From: Datisca glomerata
Taxonomy: Eukaryota > Streptophyta > Magnoliopsida > Cucurbitales > Datiscaceae
Direction: 5' to 3'
Length of the DNA stretch: 64,000 nt
NCBI GenBank assembly: GCA_003255025.1
Contig: QANY01008042.1
Coordinates: 1,400,600-1,464,599, forward strand
Positions 58,590 through 64,000 of this stretch are shown piece after piece (the stretch's first letter is position 1; each line of letters begins with the position of its first letter). Under the pieces are notes generated by a model. The model saw only the letters and a program-made list of their open reading frames with translations, ran no database searches and was not told where the DNA came from. A program made the position numbers and the translations under genes.

Positions 58590-58885
58590 AATGGCGAGAA
58601 AATAGAGTGGGAGGGAGAGAGAGAGATAGACCGAGAAGGAGAAAAAAATGGAGAGGGGAAGAAAAATAGAGAGAGAATCTGAGAGGGGAAGTGAGAGAGG
58701 ATAAAGAGAGAAGTAGAGAGAGACAGGGAGACAGAGAGAATGAGAGATGAAGCAAAAAGGAAGAGACAAAGAAGAAGAGAGAGAAATTGAGAGAGAGAGG
58801 GAAACAAAGGGAGAGAAAGATGAATCAGGGAGAGGGAGGGTAAGGGGAAACAAAGTAGGGGAGAGAGAAAAGACAAAGAAAGAAT
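58590..58885. repeat. GA-rich low-complexity tract
   Basis: Almost pure purine, GAGAGA-type with AGAAGA and GGGAGA variations. The complementary strand gives long Ser/Leu/Phe/Pro-rich open frames (58421-59035) that have no gene structure. It could act as a polypurine or GAGA-like tract but is most simply low-complexity DNA. Confidence 0.85.
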
Positions 58886-59150
58886 AGAAGCAGTGAAGAA
58901 GAAAAATAAAAAGAAGAAGCTTACCAGAGATGGTGCTTTGTCGCTGCCATGGAGAGGATGAAAGAAATATAGAGAAAGGGAGATACAATTCATAGGGCGA
59001 ATGATAAAATCAGAGAGAGGGGAGACAAACAACAATAATGAGAAAATAAATAAATAATGGGAATTGTAAAGGATTTTTTCTGTTAACCAGAGATCAAAGG
59101 AAAAAATATCGATAACGATATTTTTAAATAAGTATTAAAAAGAGAGAGTT

Positions 59151-60289
59151 TAAGAACAAAAGAGTGCAAGGAGTAAATGCTTTGAGTTGTGTTTTTGTTG
59201 TATTCAATGTCCCTATTTTCTTTTAATACACTGGCCTTATATATGATTCCTAAATTCATAAGTTGATCAAAATAACAATATAAAAAGAGGCACTCATTAT
59301 GCCTAGGGATTACACACGTTCCTGGAGATCACTCGGCTAGGTGTGATCCCCTTTTCCTTTCTCGTTACCCATCTTTCTCGCTCATCGCCAATCAGTCACA
59401 GTCACTTGAAGATTTCTTGTGGCTTCGAGTCAATCAGTCACAGCCACTTGGTGGCCTGACAATCTGTCTCATCTAGGTCATTCAACTTACCCAATCAATC
59501 ACAATCACTTGACTGCCGATCTGAACCCCTTTCGTCCACTCCTGTTAACTAGTCAATCTTTCCCATTCTAATGTTCTTTCTCTGAGTAGGTCCCCCTTGT
59601 CCACGCTGCAAAAAGTATTTTTACCTATTAATTTGACCCGCATTGCTCTTCAAAGATGCTCGTCAAAGTGTAATGAATGCTCTCAACATGTGTCCAGTTT
59701 TGGGAGAGTGGTTATCCTTGGTTCACTTTTACCAATCCAAGTTCTTCTTTTATCCAACAAAATATTAATTGTTGCGCAAGAAAAGTAATTTATTTTTTAA
59801 ATAATGAAATGATGTACCATCATTGCCTCGTTTCTGGGGTTGCTGACACACTCCTCACAAATTCCATTTCGTCTTTGTGTCGCTTGATTTTGTCACGACA
59901 TGCGCACGTGTGGGTCTCATTTTTCATTCCCCATGCACGTCATTTCGTTTATAGTTCTTGCGTTGTGCGCATTTATGGTTCGTTAAATTTTCTTCTCTCT
60001 AGTTATCATGTTGTCATTGGCTCGCCTGTTTTAGGTAGACCGACTGTAATCATTTCATTACATCTCTTCCCAAGCACCCGTCATTTGCCCTTCCCCTTTT
60101 TAGAACTGGTTTCTTTTCACTTTCAACTCCATTAAACGTTTTGAACTTGAATTTGGTGTTCATAGCTTATATCACGGTGGTTTGCCTCACTTTTCCTTTT
60201 CACGCTCATTTCTACATTCTGTAAGTTTTCCTTCTTCGTCTTCGTTGTTTCTTTTCTTCTCGTCTTTCACTTTCACATTTCTTTCCCTG
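59151..60289. other. Non-coding sequence, probably 3' LTR side of the right-hand Tat-like element
   Basis: Contains short dispersed repeats TCAGTCACAGCCACTTG and variants at about 59393, 59435 and 59495. No open frame with a recognisable domain. Given the minus-strand pol at the right, this is where the 3' LTR of that element would be expected, but I could not confirm LTR ends because the other LTR lies outside the window. Confidence 0.4.
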
Positions 60290-61898
60290 TTAGCAATGGA
60301 TGAGCACCGTTTAAGGTCACCGTTCCCCTAGTTAGAAATAGGAACGAATTCAATCATTTCCTTACCCTTCATCAGGATGTCTTCCCACCAAATGTAGTCT
60401 GTGGTTTTAGGGAAGGAATCCCTAAATATTTCTCGTGTAATCCCTCATACCAAATATCTCTAGCCCCGATGTGCATAACCTTAGGTTTGAAACTTCCTTT
60501 CTCTCCTATTTTTGAAGAATTTTTAGTACTTTCAACCACGCCCCTTCCCAATATACCCCAAGTACTTATAAGGTTCTTTTAGGGATTGAATCCCTCAATA
60601 GGAGGCATAATTTAAATATAGGTGTAGATGAGATCCACACCATGTATATAGTGAAAAAGGCACGGACTGTCCTATTATTTATCTCCCCGCGTGAGTGAGA
60701 AACGGGGAGGACTAGTCACTAACCTCCCTAGTGGGGATAAAGGCTAGGAAGAGGGCACTCTTCTCATTGTTTCGTGTCGCCTATAATTTCCCAGAACGGT
60801 ACTGAAGAGATCTCCTTAACTCAAGGAGAGAGATCAAATTCGTGGTCGCACCTGTTCTGGTTGCTGAGTCCGTTGCCCCCTCATCCTCTACAACAGAATT
60901 CCCTCGAGCCATCCCCGTTACAATCCATGTTCTCACTTTTCATCAAATAGTCTGGTCAAGTTCTTCTGAATCTTCAAAGTCAAAGCTGAAAGAAGAGGGG
61001 TTTGCTTAAGAATAAAGAGAACGTGAGGCTCAATAGGAAGCTGCATAGACGGAGGCAGAAGAACATGACGCGATTTCAATTTTGCGTATAACGAGATTGA
61101 GATGTCGAAACCCCACATCTGTATGAGGAGATAGGTATCTAGAGGTGGCAGCGATACCCCACAGCTCCACTGATTCCCGTTGACGTCAACTTCTTGAAGG
61201 ATCCCCACTCTTCACACGTGGTCATGAAAGGGATTATGTCTGACACAGACCCTTCTATACCCTGTCAGATGTCCATCTATGATAAGGTTATCAGTCTGAG
61301 TTATTCTTTGATACATGTACTTTCATTTTTTTTCCTCTTTACATCTTTTTTGAACAAACGGTGAGTTACCACAATGGGCAACATGAGGATATTCACGCTG
61401 CTGAGGAGGAGAAAGCCTAGTTGTAGGAGAAAGGTAATGGAGACTTCCAAGTCTTACGACATTGTTGAATCAGAACAGGATGATTTTAAGAAGGTGAAGG
61501 TTGATCTTCAACAGGTTGTTGCCCGTTTGAGTTTAGAGCTAGATGCGGCTATGACTAAACAGTCGAAGCTTGAGTGGTCATTGCGGGAGGCAGAGAAGAT
61601 CTCCGAGATAAGTGAGGAGAACCTGTCTGTTGTTGAGACAAAGCTAGCTGAGGCTAAAGAAGCTTTGGCTAAGTCCCGTGAACAGGAGGCTGGTCTTGTG
61701 GTCGAGTACCAGGCTATGGTTGATGAGTATGAGCAAATGGCTTATACGACGGGTTACCGCGACGCAAGGACTTATAAATCTCCCCTCTTGTTACTAGTCC
61801 CGCTTCCTGAAGATTCTGTTAATTCTGAGGCTGAGCTTCCCGCTTCCACTACTGAAGTGGCTACTGATGTTACTCCCGGGGACGCGGGCACTTAACAC
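60290..61898 (+). pseudogene. Antisense ORF of Tat/Grande-like element (plant transposon protein with coiled coil)
   Basis: A plus-strand reading, opposite to the pol of the neighbouring element, starts near ATG 60297. About 60475-60700 resembles the 'putative plant transposon protein' region of Tat elements (MCITLGLKLPFSPIFEEF-type frame, then LLGIESLNRRHNLNIGVDEI and VLLFISPRE). The intact C-terminal part, 61374-61895, encodes 173 residues. These include a long heptad-patterned helix (about residues 25-125: VKVDLQQVVARLSLELDAAM, SLREAEKISEISEENLSVVE) and an acidic Ser/Thr-rich tail. An antisense ORF between integrase and 3' LTR is known in Grande-type elements. Function unknown. The upstream part is broken by stops. 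Confidence 0.6.
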
Positions 61899-62629
61899 TT
61901 TTTTTCCTTGTCTCGCATTTTTCATTGTCTTGTACTTTTTTCGTTGGAATAATTTTGTAGTTTTTCATTTTTCAATGAAATGACTCATTTCTTCAATATG
62001 CTCAGTCATTTCCTTTAACACTTAGTATAAGTTTATCAATCAATTTTTTCTTGTCTTCTTGACTGCTTTAGTGAAGTTCCATAAGCAATAAAAGAGATTT
62101 TCCCCTTTTAATAGTTTCCATGGTTAACTTTTCAGATAGTTAAGTAAATTTATCAACTACTCAGTCCTTTAAACACTTGGAAGTTTTTTCAAGAAATGCC
62201 CATGCAAGAGGATGTTTACTCCTTTTGGCCGTTTCTGCCTTTTATTTGTTGATTCGTTTCCCATTTATTGCAAGCAGGCCTGTTGGAATCGCCTACTTCC
62301 ATGGTTTTTCCTTATTCAGTTGCTTTTCCTAGGTACAGCTCAAGGGTTTTTCATGCCCCTAGATTTTCTTGGAGTAGGACTTATGAACTGTCCATCCCAA
62401 TGATTTTTATGCCCTTAATTTCTTTTGGGAGTAGGACTTATAAACTACCCCTCCTAAGGATTTTTTATGCACTTAGTTCCTTATGGGAGTAAGACTTATC
62501 AAATGCCCCTCCCAATGACTTTTTATGCCTTTAGTTCATTCTGGGAGTAGGACTTATGAACTGCCTCTCCCAAGGACTTTTTATGTCCTCAGTTCATTTT
62601 CAGTAGTGATCTGATGAGGTGAGAAGATT
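61899..62629. other. Non-coding spacer between antisense ORF and integrase end, with tandem repeats
   Basis: After the ORF stop comes a T-rich 3' UTR-like region, then the tandem array at about 62340-62600. No other feature. Confidence 0.55.
62340..62600. repeat. Tandem array, about 58-bp unit, 4-5 copies
   Basis: Unit around GGGAGTAGGACTTATGAACT, then GCCCCTCCCAATGACTTTTT and ATGCCTTTAGTTC. Copies begin near 62347, 62404, 62463, 62520 and 62577. Lies in the non-coding region downstream of the minus-strand integrase, the usual position of Tat 3' minisatellites. Confidence 0.85.
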
Positions 62630-64000
62630 GGCGTCACTAGTTTTACGTGGAAAACCTTTGCGGGAAAAAACCACGGAAATACGTCTCATTATAACGGATT
62701 TCTTACATTCTTTACACAAAATACTTTTTAGATGAATCGCATTCCATGGCTTCTGCAATTCTAATCCCTTTTCTGTTTCCAAGTGATAATTGTCACATCC
62801 TCCTATTTTGCTGATGATGTATGACCCCTCCCAGGTCAGCCCGAGCTTCCCTTCCATTTGGAAGATTTTTTTGAGGACCAGGTCTGCTGTTTGGAATTCC
62901 CGTTTTCTTACCTTCTTTTGGAAATAAGATCTCATTTTCTGATTGTAGCAGGCTATTCTGATCAGAGCTGTTTCCCTTCTTCCCTCTAGTTCATCAAGAC
63001 CGTTTCATAGGAGTTCTCCGTTTTATTGTTCATTTAGCTTGAATCTGATGGTAGGGCTTCCAATTTATACGGATTTCTCCCGTTGTTTCTCTTAGAGTCG
63101 TTCTATATGCCCATAAGACTATGTGTAGCTCTTCCACTCATTTCCTTTTCGAGGACTCCAACTATTTCTTCAGGTTGTCAAGTATGACCCAGTTTGATCT
63201 TTCTGCTTGCCCATCCCCATGTGGGTAATAAGGCGTGAAAAAGCGATTCATGATCTTTAGATCTTCATAAAATGTTTTTACTAAGCTCCAGGTGAATTGG
63301 ATCATGTACCTTTACACAAAGTTTTTCCATAAGAACCCTTTTACTTCTTCCTCACAGATTCTGGAAAAGGCTTCAAACTCAATCCACTTAGTAAAATAAT
63401 CCATTGCTACCAATAAAAAATGCTTCTAGGCAAGGGCCATGGGGAGTGGCCAACAATGTCCAAGGCCCACTGTATGAACGGCGAAGGACTGGCCATGGGT
63501 TTGAGTTCTTTGGGGGCCATCTTTGCTATGGGTGCGAAGCGCTGACATTTGTCACATCTTTCGCATACTGTTTGACATCCTGATGCATTCAAGGCTAGTA
63601 GTATCCTTTTTGTTCATGACTTTATGGGCTAGTGATCTGCCCCCAGTGTGGTTTCCGCATATGCCCTCATGAATTTTCGCTAACACATACTGGGCCTCCT
63701 ATTCTCGTAGACACTTCAGGTACGGTCTTGCAAACATTTTCTCATATAATACCCCGTTCATCATCATATGCATGGCACCCTATTGTTGAACCTTTTTGGC
63801 AAGTAGTTTGTCTTTAGGAAATTTAGGAAACGTTTTTTTCTTTAAGTAGGCGGATTATGTCGTCCTGCCAACTTGGTTCTCGTTCAACTTCTACATCACC
63901 CACATTATTCCATGGGATCGAAGTGCTTGGCTTCTTCATAATTTCTACAATGGGCGTTACTTTTGTAGGGGAAGTGTAATAAAGATCCCAAATTTATTAG
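62630..64000 (-). pseudogene. Tat-like gypsy integrase (3' part of pol), runs off the right edge
   Basis: Minus strand, entering from the right edge. A pre-integrase segment reads SWQDDIIRLLKEK near 63840-63880. The H2C2 zinc-binding region follows near 63620-63690 (LAKIHEGICGNHTGGRSLAH) and at 63407-63592 (CERCDKCQRFAPIAKMAPKE, then SPFIQWALDIVG). Integrase core pieces come next (AMDYFTKWIEFEAFSRI, near 63350-63410, and FTPYYPHGDGQAE near 63210-63250). The C-terminal domain is at 62600-62935 (VRKREFQTADLVLKKIF, GKLGLTWEGSYIISKIG, KPWNAIHLK). Frameshifts and stops are present, including a stop inside the core. The rest of pol and gag would lie beyond 64000. Confidence 0.85.

Larger units (their letters stand above)
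56655..59150. mobile_element. Probable LTR or non-coding region of a gypsy-type element
   Basis: It begins TGTAATGCCTGGATCC right at the broken integrase. It contains GGGGTGAGTATTTTAAAATACTCAGTAAGC near 57080-57110, a phrase frequent in long LTRs of Tekay/Del-type plant elements, then a 38-bp minisatellite (57340-57900) and a long GA-rich tract (58590-58880). No coding sequence was recognised. The right boundary is not defined. The family call is inference from layout. Confidence 0.5.

Noticed and set aside
58421..59035. 204-residue minus-strand frame, rich in Ser, Leu and Phe
   Set aside because: It is the complement of a GA-rich low-complexity tract; overlapping frames show the same bias and nothing supports a gene.
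59677..60135. 152-residue plus-strand frame
   Set aside because: No recognisable domain and located in probable LTR sequence of a Tat-like element; not supported as a gene.

Overview
The window is AT-rich, intron-containing nuclear DNA of a flowering plant, most likely a eudicot. The evidence is short AT-rich introns with GT-AG borders, two recognisable plant nuclear genes, and a dense layer of plant retrotransposons (Ty1/copia, Ty3/gypsy Tat-like, L1-type LINEs), a MULE, hAT-like and Helitron-like sequence. I see no operon, phage, plasmid or CRISPR feature. Every base assignment below was read by eye; no database search was run.

Only two loci look like intact host genes. On the minus strand, 12352-16019 (with a 5'UTR exon to about 16700) is a SURP plus G-patch protein, the plant SUGP1-like splicing factor; nearly all of its exon borders can be placed to the base. 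On the plus strand, 25658-27730 is a two-exon F-box plus JmjC protein very similar to Arabidopsis JMJ22, with the HxD...H iron ligands intact.

Everything else that can be identified is mobile DNA, mostly decayed and often nested. Left to right: a palindrome-rich MITE-like patch (560-715); a non-autonomous LTR element made almost wholly of three different tandem-repeat arrays (2536-6740); a truncated copia element (8279-10318); a MULE with convergent transposase and DUF1985/C48 peptidase pseudogenes (17248-23093), carrying a captured exon in one TIR and CGTGTA-rich repeat arrays in its introns; an isolated RNase H relic (24790-25260); an L1 LINE with a 14-bp target-site duplication (28864-36849), itself interrupted by LTR-like and hAT-like insertions; a gag-protease-only LTR element with 5-bp TSDs (38621-43606) whose own LTR was hit by another LTR; a second RNase H relic; a second LINE (about 45250-51861) lying inside Helitron-like sequence (Helitron copy 51978-52446); a Tat-like gypsy element (52640-56654); an LTR-like block with a 38-bp minisatellite (56655-59100); and the 3' portion of another Tat/Grande-like gypsy element, minus strand, with an antisense coiled-coil ORF (about 60290 to the right edge).

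The recurring theme is tandem repeats located in the non-coding part of Tat-like LTR elements, next to the 3' LTR. No wholly new protein system is visible. The most unusual structures are the satellite-only element at 2536-6740, the MULE with its intron-confined repeat arrays and TIR-borne captured exon, and the gag-protease-only element.
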